NCBI RefSeq assembly: GCF_903819165.1
Contig: NZ_CAIJCS010000016.1
Coordinates: 62,001-126,000 of the forward strand
Reading direction: 5' to 3'
DNA from: Aedoeadaptatus nemausensis
Lineage (GTDB): Bacteria > Bacillota > Clostridia > Tissierellales > Peptoniphilaceae
Length of the DNA: 64,000 nt
Each line of letters starts with the position of its first letter. Position 1 is the stretch's first letter. Under the pieces are notes generated by a model that worked only from the letters and a program-made list of their open reading frames with translations, did not search any database and had not been told where the DNA came from. Positions 6,724 through 15,710 of the stretch are shown piece by piece. Position numbers and translations under genes: made by a program.

Positions 6724-8493
6724 ATGAAGTCATTATTGACCGGAAACGAAGCTATTGCTCGTGGTGTCTATGAGGCCGGCGTAAAATTAGCTGCCGCCTA
6801 TCCCGGAACACCGAGTACAGAAATTTTGGAAGAATTGGCACAACATAAAGATGTTATGCACGTGGAATGGTCTCCGAATGAAAAAGTAGGGGTAGAAGTA
6901 GGTCTCGGCTCTTCAATTGCAGGCATTCGTTCTTTCGGCGCCATGAAACACGTAGGTGTCAATGTAGCGGCCGATCCTATTTTTACATCGGCCTACACGG
7001 GCGTAAATGCAGGTTACGTTTTTGTAGGGGCAGACGACCCGAATATGTTCTCTTCTCAAAACGAACAGGACAACCGACACTATGCGGAACACGCTAAATT
7101 ACCTATGATCGAACCCGGCGATTCCCAAGAGTGTTTGGATTTCGTAAAGAAAGCTTATGAAATTTCCGAAGAATTTAAAATTCCCGTCTTTGTCCGTACG
7201 GTTACTCGTGTGGCCCACTCGAAGAGTTTGGTAGAAATCGGCGAACGTGAAGAGGTATCCGTCATCGAGTATAAGAAAGATCCCTCTCGCTTCGTAGCGA
7301 CGCCGGGAAATGCCTATAAGAATCACCCGATTTTGGAACAAAAATTAAAGGATTTGGAAGAGTATTCTTATAGCAGCGATTTAAATAAAGTCGAAATCAA
7401 CGGATCCGAAGTAGGTGTTATTACATCCTCCATAGCTTATTATTATGCAAAGGATGCCTTCTCCGAAGATACGTCGTTTTTGAAACTGGGCATGACTTTC
7501 CCTATCTCCGAAAAATTAGTGAAGGAGTTTGCTGAAAAAGTCGATAAGATCTATATTATCGAAGAATTGGATCCTTATCTCGAAAAACATATTAAGGCCA
7601 TGGGCATCGATTGCATCGGTAAGGAAATTATTCCCCTATGCTATGAATTAAATGCCGAAATTATTAAAGAAGCGGTCTTCGGCGAAAAAGTAGAAAATAA
7701 GAAGTTGGACATTCAACCGGCTTCCAGACCGCCGGCACTTTGTCCCGGTTGCCCCCACAGAGGTTTCTTCTACTCTATCGGAAAGTTGAACAAAAAGAAT
7801 AAAGGCAAGTTTGTCGTTTCCGGGGACATCGGATGCTATACTTTAGGTGCCGCACCGCCACTGGCTATGATGGATTCCTGTATTTGCATGGGCAGCGGTT
7901 TTTCCGTCGGCGCCGGTATGGCACATGCCTTTGAAATCAGCGGACAGGATAAAAAAGTATTTGGCGTATTGGGTGACTCCACCTTCTTCCACAGCGGTAT
8001 GACCGGTGCCGTGGAAATTATGTATAATAACGCCAATATGATTCCCGTCGTATTGGACAACCACATTACAGCTATGACCGGACACCAAGACAATCCCTCT
8101 ACAGGTTATAATTTGGAAGGGGAAGTGGCCGAGGTCGTCTCCATTGAAAATGTATTGAAAGCCATCGGGTTTAAAAATGTTATCCTCGTCGATCCCCAAC
8201 ACTTGCATAAAATGGAAGCGGCTCTCGAAGAAGCTTTGGATGCCGAAGAACGTACGGCCATTATTGCCCGGCGTGCCTGCGTTTTAATCAAGCGTAATCG
8301 AAAAAAATTCGGACGTTGCCAAGTGGATCGAGAAACTTGTATCGGTTGCAAGAGTTGTTTAGGCGTCGGTTGTCCGGCGGTCAGCTTCGTCGACGGCAAG
8401 TCCAGTATCGATGAAACTTTATGTGTCGGTTGTACCGTCTGTGCACAAGTTTGCCCGGTTCAAGCCATTCGTCGTGTAAAGGAGGATAAGTAA
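6724..8493 (+). CDS. iorA: Indolepyruvate ferredoxin oxidoreductase, alpha subunit
   Basis: The 589-aa alpha subunit carries the N-terminal pyrimidine-binding/oxidoreductase domain (LLTGNEAIARGVYEAG), a central domain, and a thiamine diphosphate domain with GDIGCYTLG and GDSTFFHSGM. Two C-terminal 4Fe-4S motifs follow (CIGCKSC and CVGCTVCAQVCP). The enzyme oxidatively decarboxylates aryl-pyruvates from Trp, Phe and Tyr to aryl-acetyl-CoA and reduces ferredoxin. Start ATG 6724 follows AAGAAGG; a GTG at 6706 lacks one. The stop overlaps iorB (ATG within TAATG). A CoA-transferase follows iorB and fits the same pathway. Confidence 0.95.
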   Translation: MKSLLTGNEAIARGVYEAGVKLAAAYPGTPSTEILEELAQHKDVMHVEWSPNEKVGVEVGLGSSIAGIRSFGAMKHVGVNVAADPIFTSAYTGVNAGYVFVGADDPNMFSSQNEQDNRHYAEHAKLPMIEPGDSQECLDFVKKAYEISEEFKIPVFVRTVTRVAHSKSLVEIGEREEVSVIEYKKDPSRFVATPGNAYKNHPILEQKLKDLEEYSYSSDLNKVEINGSEVGVITSSIAYYYAKDAFSEDTSFLKLGMTFPISEKLVKEFAEKVDKIYIIEELDPYLEKHIKAMGIDCIGKEIIPLCYELNAEIIKEAVFGEKVENKKLDIQPASRPPALCPGCPHRGFFYSIGKLNKKNKGKFVVSGDIGCYTLGAAPPLAMMDSCICMGSGFSVGAGMAHAFEISGQDKKVFGVLGDSTFFHSGMTGAVEIMYNNANMIPVVLDNHITAMTGHQDNPSTGYNLEGEVAEVVSIENVLKAIGFKNVILVDPQHLHKMEAALEEALDAEERTAIIARRACVLIKRNRKKFGRCQVDRETCIGCKSCLGVGCPAVSFVDGKSSIDETLCVGCTVCAQVCPVQAIRRVKEDK

Positions 8494-9065
8494 TGAGTAC
8501 AAAAGTCATTTTAGTCGGTGTCGGTGGACAAGGTACTATTACGACAGCCAGAATTTTAATTAACGGCCTTATGGAAAAAGGTTATGATGTTAAAATGAGT
8601 GAAATTCACGGCATGGCACAGCGGGGCGGAAGTGTTTCCACCCACGTTATTTGGGGCGATAAAGTCAACTCCCCGGTGGTAGGTCTGGGAGAAGCCGATA
8701 TTCTCGTAGCGGCTGAAAAAATGGAGGCTGTGCGCTACGCTGAATTTTTAAAACCCGACGGCATCGCCATTGTCAATGATCACCGTACGGAATCGTCCAC
8801 GTCGGCGGCCGGCCTCGAAGAATATCCCGAAGGCACTTTGGAAGCTATGGAGGAAAACTTTACAACCTATTCGGTGAAGGCCGGAGAAATTGCCGAAGAG
8901 CTTGGGAATGCCAAAGTAATGAATGTGGTACTATTCGGTGCCATGGTCAATTATTTGGGACTCGAAGGAATCGACTGGAAAAAAGTCGTAGCAGGTGTCG
9001 TTCCTGAAAAATTGGTCGACCTGAACATTAAAGCTTTTGAAATGGGTCAAGAAGCTGCAAAATAA
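8493..9065 (+). CDS. iorB: Indolepyruvate ferredoxin oxidoreductase, beta subunit
   Basis: A 190-aa gamma-type domain of 2-oxoacid:ferredoxin oxidoreductases, with [15 protein letters not shown] near the N-terminus and the [16 protein letters not shown] block. It pairs with IorA to form the functional enzyme in the cytoplasm. The start overlaps the iorA stop as TAATG, so the two subunits are translationally coupled. Length and motifs are normal for the family. Confidence 0.95.
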   Translation: MSTKVILVGVGGQGTITTARILINGLMEKGYDVKMSEIHGMAQRGGSVSTHVIWGDKVNSPVVGLGEADILVAAEKMEAVRYAEFLKPDGIAIVNDHRTESSTSAAGLEEYPEGTLEAMEENFTTYSVKAGEIAEELGNAKVMNVVLFGAMVNYLGLEGIDWKKVVAGVVPEKLVDLNIKAFEMGQEAAK

Positions 9066-9079
9066 TAGCGGAGGTAAGC

Positions 9080-10414
9080 GTGAACATCATTAGGGAATAT
9101 CAGTCAAAACTGACCACAGCTGAAAAAGCTGTAAAAGTTGTAAAAAGTGGCGACTGGATCGATTACGGCACGAATAATTCTTTTCCACACTTGCTGGATG
9201 AGGCATTAAGTGAACGAAGAGATGAATTAAAAGGCGTAAAAATTCGCGGAAATTTAATAGGGGGACCTTTAAAGACCGTCGAATCGGATCCGAATCGTGA
9301 ACATTTTATTTATAGTTCATGGCATTACTCAGCTTATGAACGTAAATTATCGGACAAAGGTTTATGTAATTATATTCCGATGATTTTCCGCAATGAATCT
9401 TGGTATATAAAGGAATTTCTCGATATCGACGTTGCCATGTTATCGGTTACACCTATGGATAAGCACGGTTACTTCAATCTTTCATGTGCTACGGGGATGG
9501 CCTACACAATTCTGGAAAAGGCGAAATATGTCATTTTAGAAGTAGTGGATAATCTCCCCTATGTATGCGGAGGACTTGAAAATGTCGTGCATATCTCGGA
9601 AGTGGATGCGGTGATCGAGGCGGGGGAACAACCCTTAATGTCTTTAAAATCACCTTCTCCCACGGAAAGGGATATGAAAATAGCCGAGCACATCCTTCCG
9701 CACATCGTCGATGGCGCGACGATTCAATTGGGTATCGGCGGTATGCCCAATGCCCTCGGAGGGCTCATTGCTAAAAGTGATTTGAAAGATTTGGGCATGC
9801 ACACGGAATTATGTTCCGATGCCTATTTGGATCTTCATCTCGCAGGGAAGTTGACAAACAAAAGAAAAAATACCGAGCGTGGCAAAGGGGTATTAGGAAT
9901 CCTGATCGGAAGCCAAAAGTTATACGATTGGGTCGATCATAACCCGTCCATAGCGGCCTATCCCCTCTGGTATGTCAACGATCCGGATGTTATGAGCCAA
10001 AACGACAATCTCATTTCCATTAACGGCTGTTTAAACGTAGATCTTTATGGGCAAATTTCCTCGGAAAGCTCCGGTACACGCCATATTTCGGGAACGGGAG
10101 GTCAATTGGATTTCGTTACCGGTGCGGCCATGAGTAAGGGCGGAAAATCCTTTATCTGCTTAAACTCCTCTTTCATCGATAAAAAAGGAGTGGAGCACTC
10201 CCAAATTTTGCCCACATTTAACGGCGATATTGTAACGACGCCGAGAAGCCAGGCTTATTATATCGTCACGGAATACGGTGCAGTCAATTTAGCCGGCCGA
10301 TCCACTTGGGAAAGAGCGGAAGCTTTAATCAGCATCGCACATCCTAAGTTCAGAGATGAATTAATAAAAAAAGCGGAGGAACAAAAAATTTGGGTTCCCT
10401 CCAACAAACGTTAA
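9080..10414 (+). CDS. Acetyl-CoA hydrolase/transferase-family CoA-transferase
   Basis: A 444-aa protein of the Cat1/AbfT-type family (4-hydroxybutyrate or butyryl-CoA:acetate CoA-transferases). The N-terminal half has the acetyl-CoA hydrolase fold. The C-terminal half carries [18 protein letters not shown] and [10 protein letters not shown], typical of these transferases. A GTG start (9080) is used with GGAGG 5 bp upstream. It lies 14 bp after iorB and ends at a strong terminator. The likely role is to exchange CoA from the aryl-acetyl-CoA made by IorAB to acetate, releasing the aryl acid. Substrate choice is inferred from the operon. Confidence 0.85.
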   Translation: MNIIREYQSKLTTAEKAVKVVKSGDWIDYGTNNSFPHLLDEALSERRDELKGVKIRGNLIGGPLKTVESDPNREHFIYSSWHYSAYERKLSDKGLCNYIPMIFRNESWYIKEFLDIDVAMLSVTPMDKHGYFNLSCATGMAYTILEKAKYVILEVVDNLPYVCGGLENVVHISEVDAVIEAGEQPLMSLKSPSPTERDMKIAEHILPHIVDGATIQLGIGGMPNALGGLIAKSDLKDLGMHTELCSDAYLDLHLAGKLTNKRKNTERGKGVLGILIGSQKLYDWVDHNPSIAAYPLWYVNDPDVMSQNDNLISINGCLNVDLYGQISSESSGTRHISGTGGQLDFVTGAAMSKGGKSFICLNSSFIDKKGVEHSQILPTFNGDIVTTPRSQAYYIVTEYGAVNLAGRSTWERAEALISIAHPKFRDELIKKAEEQKIWVPSNKR

Positions 10415-10440
10415 AAAAAGCGCCTGTGGCGCTTTTTTTA
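10413..10440. terminator. Bidirectional terminator between convergent genes
   Basis: A 12-bp stem AAAAAAAGCGCC/GGCGCTTTTTTT with a 3-nt loop ends the ior operon and also serves the minus-strand HAD gene. Confidence 0.9.
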
Positions 10441-10451
10441 ATGGAAAGATA

Positions 10452-11099
10452 TTATTTTTTACGTCGAGAAACCGGTGTATCGTGCCACTCAAGATGAAGA
10501 TAACCTTCTGCTTTCACGGGATTATTAATAAGGTAGCGATAGCGGGTAAGTTCCATCATAGGGCGATCGGCGGAAAGGGAATCGCTGTAAGAGAGGCTGT
10601 TATCGTAATCGATGGCCATGTTCTTTTCGCTTAAGTGGGCTAAAATATTATTTACCTTTTGCTCGTGGCGGTTGTTTTCTCCCACGAGTTTATAATCTTG
10701 GTCGATGACCGTGCCGATAATATGATCGAAGGGCAAACAGTCTTTAACATAAGTGAGGTAATTCTCTACCGAGGCGGAGACGAGCATAAGATAATAACCC
10801 TCCGCTTTTAAGCGATGAATTTCGTCTACGGCTTCTTGAAAAGCGTGTTGCATTAAATCTTCGTAGACGAATGCTTTAAGCTCATCCTCTGTATAATAAG
10901 AAAGCATCCGCAGAAATTCTTCTTTGACTGTGGTCTTTATTTTCTTGGGATGGCGGGTAAGGGCGCCTTTAAGCAGATTACCGTAAAGTTTTCCCCGAAA
11001 GCCCGGCACTTTTTTACAGGTTTTATCGTATAAAATGAGAATGGAATCTCTCGAGATAACGGTTTTATCGAAATCGAATAGAGCAATTTTTTGTTTCAT
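10452..11099 (-). CDS. HAD-superfamily (IB type) phosphatase
   Basis: A 215-aa HAD hydrolase. Motif I is DFDKT at residues 9-13, where the first Asp is the nucleophile; motif II is LVSAS; the C-terminal part holds SYSDSLSADRPMM, corresponding to motif IV. This arrangement matches the SerB-like HAD-IB subfamily, which also includes phosphoserine and phosphoethanolamine or lipid phosphatases. Start ATG 11099 is preceded by GGAGGAAC. It is monocistronic and convergent with the ior operon. The substrate cannot be assigned. Confidence 0.82.
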   Translation of the reverse strand: MKQKIALFDFDKTVISRDSILILYDKTCKKVPGFRGKLYGNLLKGALTRHPKKIKTTVKEEFLRMLSYYTEDELKAFVYEDLMQHAFQEAVDEIHRLKAEGYYLMLVSASVENYLTYVKDCLPFDHIIGTVIDQDYKLVGENNRHEQKVNNILAHLSEKNMAIDYDNSLSYSDSLSADRPMMELTRYRYLINNPVKAEGYLHLEWHDTPVSRRKK

Positions 11100-11191
11100 A
11101 GTTCCTCCTTCCCTTATTGTAATCTATTGGGAGGAAAAAAGGTGGATTTACGTATACTCACAATATTTGTTATAGTTGATAAGGTGATGAA

Positions 11192-12226
11192 ATGGCTGCA
11201 ATTTTACATATGGATATGGATGCGTTTTTCGCATCGGTTGAAATATTATTAAATCCCGCCTTAAAAGGAAAGCCCGTGGCCGTAGGAGGGCGCAATCCTT
11301 CGGGGATTGTGACGACGGCGAGCTATGAGGCTAGAAAATACGGCATTCATTCCGCCATGCCCATGTTTATGGCCAAAAGCCTTTGCCCTCATCTTATCGT
11401 CGTGCCCACGCGAAAGGGCGTCTATAGCGAAAAGAGCCGGGAGGTCTTTGACATTATTCGTTCCTACGGCTATCCCGTGGAGCAGGTATCCATCGACGAG
11501 GCCTATGTAGATCTTTCCTCCGCCGAACATCCGGTGGCCGTGGCGAAGGATATGCAGAGGCGCATTATCCGCACCATGAGACTTTCTGTCAGTTGCGGCT
11601 TATCTTACAATAAATTTTTGGCGAAAATAGCGTCGGACATGGAGAAGCCGAAGGGCTTTACCATTATTCGAAAAGAAGAGGCACAGGAGATTTTAAAATC
11701 CCTACCCATTTCAAAAATTCATGGCATCGGCGAAAAGACGGAGAAGCGACTGGCTCGATTAGGCCTTCATACGGGCGAGGATCTTCTTTTGCTGGAACGC
11801 TCCTTTTTAGAGGATGAATTCGGAAAACTGGGTATCGAACTTTACGAGCGCATACGAGGTGTGGATCGGCGAAAAGTGGAGACGGAGAGAAAGCGGAAGT
11901 CCATCGGCGGCGAGGAAACCTTTAAGGAGACGCGGAATCGAAAATTTTTCGAGGAGCTCCTTTGGGAAGAAGCGCAAAAAACCGCTATGGAAATGGAGAA
12001 AAAAGGCATTACGGGCTATACCGTAACCGTAAAAATGAAGACATTCGACTTCCACACCCATACGCGATCGCGAACCTTCGATGCTCCTGTGGAAGACGGG
12101 GAGTCGCTTTACGAGGCGAGCCTCGAACTTTTCAATGAATTGTACGGTGGACAAAAATTACGCTTACTGGGACTCAGTGTGTCTTCTTTAATCGATACCG
12201 ATGCAAAACAACTACGTTTTTTATAG
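11192..12226 (+). CDS. dinB: DNA polymerase IV (Y-family)
   Basis: The 344-aa protein has the Y-family palm motifs ILHMDMDAFFASVE at the N-terminus and VSIDEAYVDLS near residue 100, followed by the helix-hairpin-helix (ISKIHGIGEKTEKRLARLG) and the little-finger domain. It performs low-fidelity translesion synthesis. The length is typical, but there is no obvious C-terminal beta-clamp peptide, as the protein ends KQLRFL. A thioesterase gene follows 8 bp downstream. No LexA-type site was identified. Confidence 0.94.
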   Translation: MAAILHMDMDAFFASVEILLNPALKGKPVAVGGRNPSGIVTTASYEARKYGIHSAMPMFMAKSLCPHLIVVPTRKGVYSEKSREVFDIIRSYGYPVEQVSIDEAYVDLSSAEHPVAVAKDMQRRIIRTMRLSVSCGLSYNKFLAKIASDMEKPKGFTIIRKEEAQEILKSLPISKIHGIGEKTEKRLARLGLHTGEDLLLLERSFLEDEFGKLGIELYERIRGVDRRKVETERKRKSIGGEETFKETRNRKFFEELLWEEAQKTAMEMEKKGITGYTVTVKMKTFDFHTHTRSRTFDAPVEDGESLYEASLELFNELYGGQKLRLLGLSVSSLIDTDAKQLRFL

Positions 12227-12234
12227 GAGATAGT

Positions 12235-12627
12235 ATGGTTAATAAAAAGAATCAGCCGGAAGAAATTTTTGCCGGATTCATTACTCAATTTGATATTGAA
12301 ATTTTGGAACACACAGATCGAGAACTTCGAGCTTATTGGCATGTCCATGAGGCGGATTTAAATCCTGCCCATATTGCTCACGGTGGGGCATGTTTTTCAG
12401 TTGCCGATGTTTTGTGCGCCGTCTTAGGATATAAGGATCGACATGTGCTCACGAAAAGTTCTCACTTTTACTACTACCATTCCATAGAAAAAGGAAAAGT
12501 TGAAATAATCTGTCGTTTGAGCAGAAAGGGAAGCTTCACTTCCCTTATGGAAGTAGAGCTTATTCAAGGCGGAAAAGTTTGTATGAAGGGCTTTTTCGAT
12601 ATGGCGAAAATGAAAGGGACATTATAA
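12235..12627 (+). CDS. Hotdog-fold thioesterase (PaaI-like)
   Basis: The 130-aa single hotdog domain carries the family core AHGGACFSVADVLCAVLG near residue 45, in which Gly-Gly and the Asp after the helix bind acyl-CoA. It should hydrolyse an acyl-CoA thioester in the cytoplasm. The ribosome site AGGAGA precedes ATG 12235. The stop overlaps the start of a second hotdog gene (TAATG), and the two are probably an old tandem duplication. The acyl substrate is unknown. Confidence 0.85.
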   Translation: MVNKKNQPEEIFAGFITQFDIEILEHTDRELRAYWHVHEADLNPAHIAHGGACFSVADVLCAVLGYKDRHVLTKSSHFYYYHSIEKGKVEIICRLSRKGSFTSLMEVELIQGGKVCMKGFFDMAKMKGTL

Positions 12628-13025
12628 TGGCGACTTATCGACGAATCGACGACGGCTTGGACCTCCGTTTAATCGAAGATTCAAAGCTGGAAATATTGGA
12701 ACAGGACGAGGAAAGTTTAAAGGCCCGCTGGCACGTATGGGACGGGGCCCTTAATTCTATCGGCACCTGCCAGGGAATGATCCACTTCGGCATGGCCGAT
12801 GTGATCGCCGCTATTTTATGCGATCGTGAGGGAATCGTCGTTACAAAAGACGCCAGCTGTTTCTATCACAGACCCCTTTATAAAGGGGATGTGAAGGTAG
12901 AAGCCTTTATCGGTAAAAACGGAAAATCCAATATAATCACCGAGATTTTATTTTACCAGGAAGGCGTACTTTCCTTTCAATCGATCTTTACCATGCACGC
13001 CACTAGAAAAACCTATAGCAAATAG
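12627..13025 (+). CDS. Second hotdog-fold thioesterase-like protein
   Basis: The 132-aa product parallels its upstream neighbour (AYWHVHEADLNP compares with ARWHVWDGALNS), but the AHGG core is replaced by TCQGMIHFGMADV. It may have lost or shifted activity. Start ATG 12627 overlaps the preceding stop, so the two proteins are probably made together and could form a hetero-oligomer; this is inference. An EamA transporter gene follows 15 bp downstream. Confidence 0.75.
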   Translation: MATYRRIDDGLDLRLIEDSKLEILEQDEESLKARWHVWDGALNSIGTCQGMIHFGMADVIAAILCDREGIVVTKDASCFYHRPLYKGDVKVEAFIGKNGKSNIITEILFYQEGVLSFQSIFTMHATRKTYSK

Positions 13026-13040
13026 AAAAGGAAGAATAGA

Positions 13041-13937
13041 ATGAATCGTACACGTGCGAATCTGTTAATGTTGCTCGTCTCTATAATTTGGGGACTTGCA
13101 TTTGTGGCTCAGGTAACGGGAATAGACCACATTCATCCCTTTGCCTTAAATATGCACAGAAATTTTATCGCCGGGCTTTTCCTTCTGGCGATCTTGTTGT
13201 TTTTCCCGAAACTTCGAAATGTCGGGACAGATCTTAAGGGCACCATTGTCGGCGGTATATGCTGCGGCATCGCCTTAAGCGTGGCCATGGCCCTGCAACA
13301 ATACGGCCTTCAATTTACAACAGCGGGGAAGGGCAGCTTTATTACGGCTCTCTATATTATCCTCGTGCCCATCGGCGGCATAGTCCTCGGCCATAAAGTA
13401 TCGAAAAAGACGTGGATTTCCGTTCTCGTCGCCTGTTTTGGGCTCTACTTTATAAGCGTTAAAAAGGACACGGGTTTTTCCGTAGAACTGGGCGACATTT
13501 TGGTCTTTCTTTCGGCTTTAGCATTTGCCGTGCATATTTTAGTGGTGGATCACTTCAGTAAAAATGTAGACGGCGTGGCCATGAGCTGCATTCAGTTTTT
13601 TGTGGCGGGCATTATGTCTTTTCTCTTTATTTTACCTACCGGCGCTTCTCTTCTCGGCGATTTCACCCGAGCCCTTCCCGCCATTTTATACCTGGGATTT
13701 TTATCCAGTGGCATCGGCTTTACCATTCAGATAGTGGCCCAGCGCTACAGCGAGCCTACCACCGTAAGCCTCTTAATGAGCTTGGAATCGGTCTTCGGCC
13801 TTTTAGGCGGCATCGTGGTCTTGGGAGAGCTTGTAACGGCGAGAGAGTGGCTGGGATGCGCCCTTATGTTTGCGGCTATTTTACTTGCACAGCTTCCCAT
13901 TCCTAAAATTAAAAGAAGAGAAAAAATAAAAAGTTAA
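13041..13937 (+). CDS. EamA/DMT-family transporter
   Basis: The 298-aa protein has about ten hydrophobic helices in two EamA repeats, with the N-terminal LLMLLVSIIWGLAFVAQ and a second-repeat GFTIQIVAQRYSEPT block. Family members export or import amino acids, nucleotides or other small metabolites. It ends with a short basic tail. The 15-bp gap to the hotdog pair suggests co-transcription. A second EamA gene at 38107-39021 belongs to the same family but is clearly different in sequence. Confidence 0.88.
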   Translation: MNRTRANLLMLLVSIIWGLAFVAQVTGIDHIHPFALNMHRNFIAGLFLLAILLFFPKLRNVGTDLKGTIVGGICCGIALSVAMALQQYGLQFTTAGKGSFITALYIILVPIGGIVLGHKVSKKTWISVLVACFGLYFISVKKDTGFSVELGDILVFLSALAFAVHILVVDHFSKNVDGVAMSCIQFFVAGIMSFLFILPTGASLLGDFTRALPAILYLGFLSSGIGFTIQIVAQRYSEPTTVSLLMSLESVFGLLGGIVVLGELVTAREWLGCALMFAAILLAQLPIPKIKRREKIKS

Positions 13938-14019
13938 CAATTCTTTGAGAGATCGTGATATTCTACTGTAAAAGGGTATACATTCCCATAATCTATTGAT
14001 GACAAAGGGGGTCTCTTCA

Positions 14020-15021
14020 ATGAAATGTCGGTATTGCGGTTACGAAAATAATTCGAGAGAAAAATTTTGTGCATCCTGCGGCACGCCCATGGTCTATCAT
14101 CTGGGTGAAAAAGAGCAGATTCACGATGGGGAAGAGCCGGAAGTCGTGGTCATGAAAGAAGATGTACATAGAGATGAAGTCGAGGTAGGAAATCTCGTCC
14201 ATGACGATAGGGGCGATGTTTCAGGTGAAGGACAAGAGGTGATTTTAACAGAAGAACCTGTTTCGGAACCTGTGGAAGCCGACACTGTGGACCTTGCCGA
14301 CAGCGATGCCGGAGAAGTTTTAGACGGTGGAAAAGAGGAAAAAATAAAGGAAGAACCCGACGAAGAGGAAGTTTCAAAAGAAGAAATAATTTCAGAGCCT
14401 GTAGAAGAAGTAGCCGTCGTGGATCTCGCCGACAGTGATGCCGGCGATGTTTTGGACGGAGAGACTGATCAAATCCCGGAAGTGGATGAAAAAAAGAAAA
14501 TAGAGCCTCGGGACGTAGAAAAATTAAATCCTAAAAAGGAAAAGCAGAAAAAGAAAAACCTGAAGCCCGAGGATCTCGCACCTTCTCCGGAAGACGATCC
14601 GAGAAAAAAACAGGCCAAGAAGCGTAAGCGCCGCAAGGCAAAGAAAGAAGAGGATCGGGCCGCGGGCCGCGTTCCGGAGAAAAAACCGAAGAAGGTTGAA
14701 AAAGATGAGCTCATCCATCCGACAGATAGTGTAGAAAAAGATCTTCAAAAAGCGTCGGCGGAAAATAAGCTAAAAGTCGAAGAGAACAAGCCTGTTAAAG
14801 AATCGGAGACTAAGTCTGAAAAAATCGAAACCGAATCGAAACCTTCGACCGGATCTGAAGTAAAACCGAAGCCGAAAAAGAAAGAAGACGCCAAACCGCA
14901 GAAGGTACAGCAGACTTCTAAAAAGGTGTCGACGCCCAAAAAACAAAAGTCGAACAAAATCCTCTGGCTTATTTTAGCCCTCATCATTTTAATCTATGTG
15001 ATTTACAAGGCCGCGTCCTAA
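14020..15021 (+). CDS. Zinc-ribbon, acidic/basic low-complexity, tail-anchored protein
   Basis: The 333-aa protein begins with a double CxxC zinc ribbon (Cys3, Cys6, Cys17, Cys20). A long disordered stretch follows, first acidic (about residues 35-160), then Lys-rich. It ends with one hydrophobic helix (ILWLILALIILIYVIY) at the extreme C-terminus, so it is probably tail-anchored with the ribbon in the cytoplasm. The segment VDLADSDAG-VLDG occurs twice. Start ATG 14020 follows AAAGGGGG. The stop overlaps the AlkD gene start (TAATG). Function is unknown. Confidence 0.72.
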   Translation: MKCRYCGYENNSREKFCASCGTPMVYHLGEKEQIHDGEEPEVVVMKEDVHRDEVEVGNLVHDDRGDVSGEGQEVILTEEPVSEPVEADTVDLADSDAGEVLDGGKEEKIKEEPDEEEVSKEEIISEPVEEVAVVDLADSDAGDVLDGETDQIPEVDEKKKIEPRDVEKLNPKKEKQKKKNLKPEDLAPSPEDDPRKKQAKKRKRRKAKKEEDRAAGRVPEKKPKKVEKDELIHPTDSVEKDLQKASAENKLKVEENKPVKESETKSEKIETESKPSTGSEVKPKPKKKEDAKPQKVQQTSKKVSTPKKQKSNKILWLILALIILIYVIYKAAS

Positions 15022-15668
15022 TGGAAACTATACGGGAAAAATTAATAGAGGCGAGCACGGAACGCCATAGGGATTTTATGAGAAAACTCCTGCCTACAGT
15101 AGAGCTGGAGCGTATACTGGGGGTAAAGGTGCCCGTCCTTCGTAAAATAGCCAAGGAGCTTCCGAAAGATTATTTAGATCAACTGCCTCATCAGTACTTT
15201 GAAGAGGATATGCTCCACGATTTCGTGATCAATCGCCTGGATCGAGAAGAAGCCTTGGAGGCCGTTCAAAACTTTTTACCCTATTTAGATAATTGGGCGG
15301 TAGTGGACAGTTTGGATCCCAAATCTTTTTACGGCGATCCGTCTTTAATGGAGTGGTATTTAGACTTAAGCGAAGATCCGAGACCCTATGCGGCTCGGCT
15401 AGGCATCGTCCTCGCCCTTCGCCATATCCGGGAAGATACTTCAGGCGCCATAAATCGCTTGAAAAATATCAGGAGCGATCACTATTATGTACAAATGGCC
15501 CTCGGCTGGTTTTTCGCGGAAACCGTGCTCTACGCCCCGGGAGAAGTCCTTTCCCTATTGAGGGAGGGCGAGTTGGAGGCGGGCGTTCACAAAAAGACCA
15601 TTCGAAAGATCAACGAGAGCCGACGGGTAGCTCAAAGTATTAAAGAACAAGCTTCGGCTTATCGTTAA
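15021..15668 (+). CDS. DNA alkylation repair protein (AlkD-like HEAT-repeat glycosylase)
   Basis: The 215-aa all-helical protein has the AlkD family sequence features, including LGVKVPVLRKIAKEL near residue 35, NWAVVDSLDPKSF, and YYVQMALGWFFAETV in the later repeats. AlkD enzymes remove alkylated purines such as N3- and N7-alkyl bases. It is coupled to the zinc-ribbon gene by TAATG. The cysteine desulfurase gene follows 42 bp downstream. This branch lacks proven activity, so the exact lesion is not certain. Confidence 0.87.
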   Translation: METIREKLIEASTERHRDFMRKLLPTVELERILGVKVPVLRKIAKELPKDYLDQLPHQYFEEDMLHDFVINRLDREEALEAVQNFLPYLDNWAVVDSLDPKSFYGDPSLMEWYLDLSEDPRPYAARLGIVLALRHIREDTSGAINRLKNIRSDHYYVQMALGWFFAETVLYAPGEVLSLLREGELEAGVHKKTIRKINESRRVAQSIKEQASAYR

Positions 15669-15710
15669 AGACGGCTTCCTTCGGGAAGCTGTTTTATTGA
15701 AAGGAGATAT

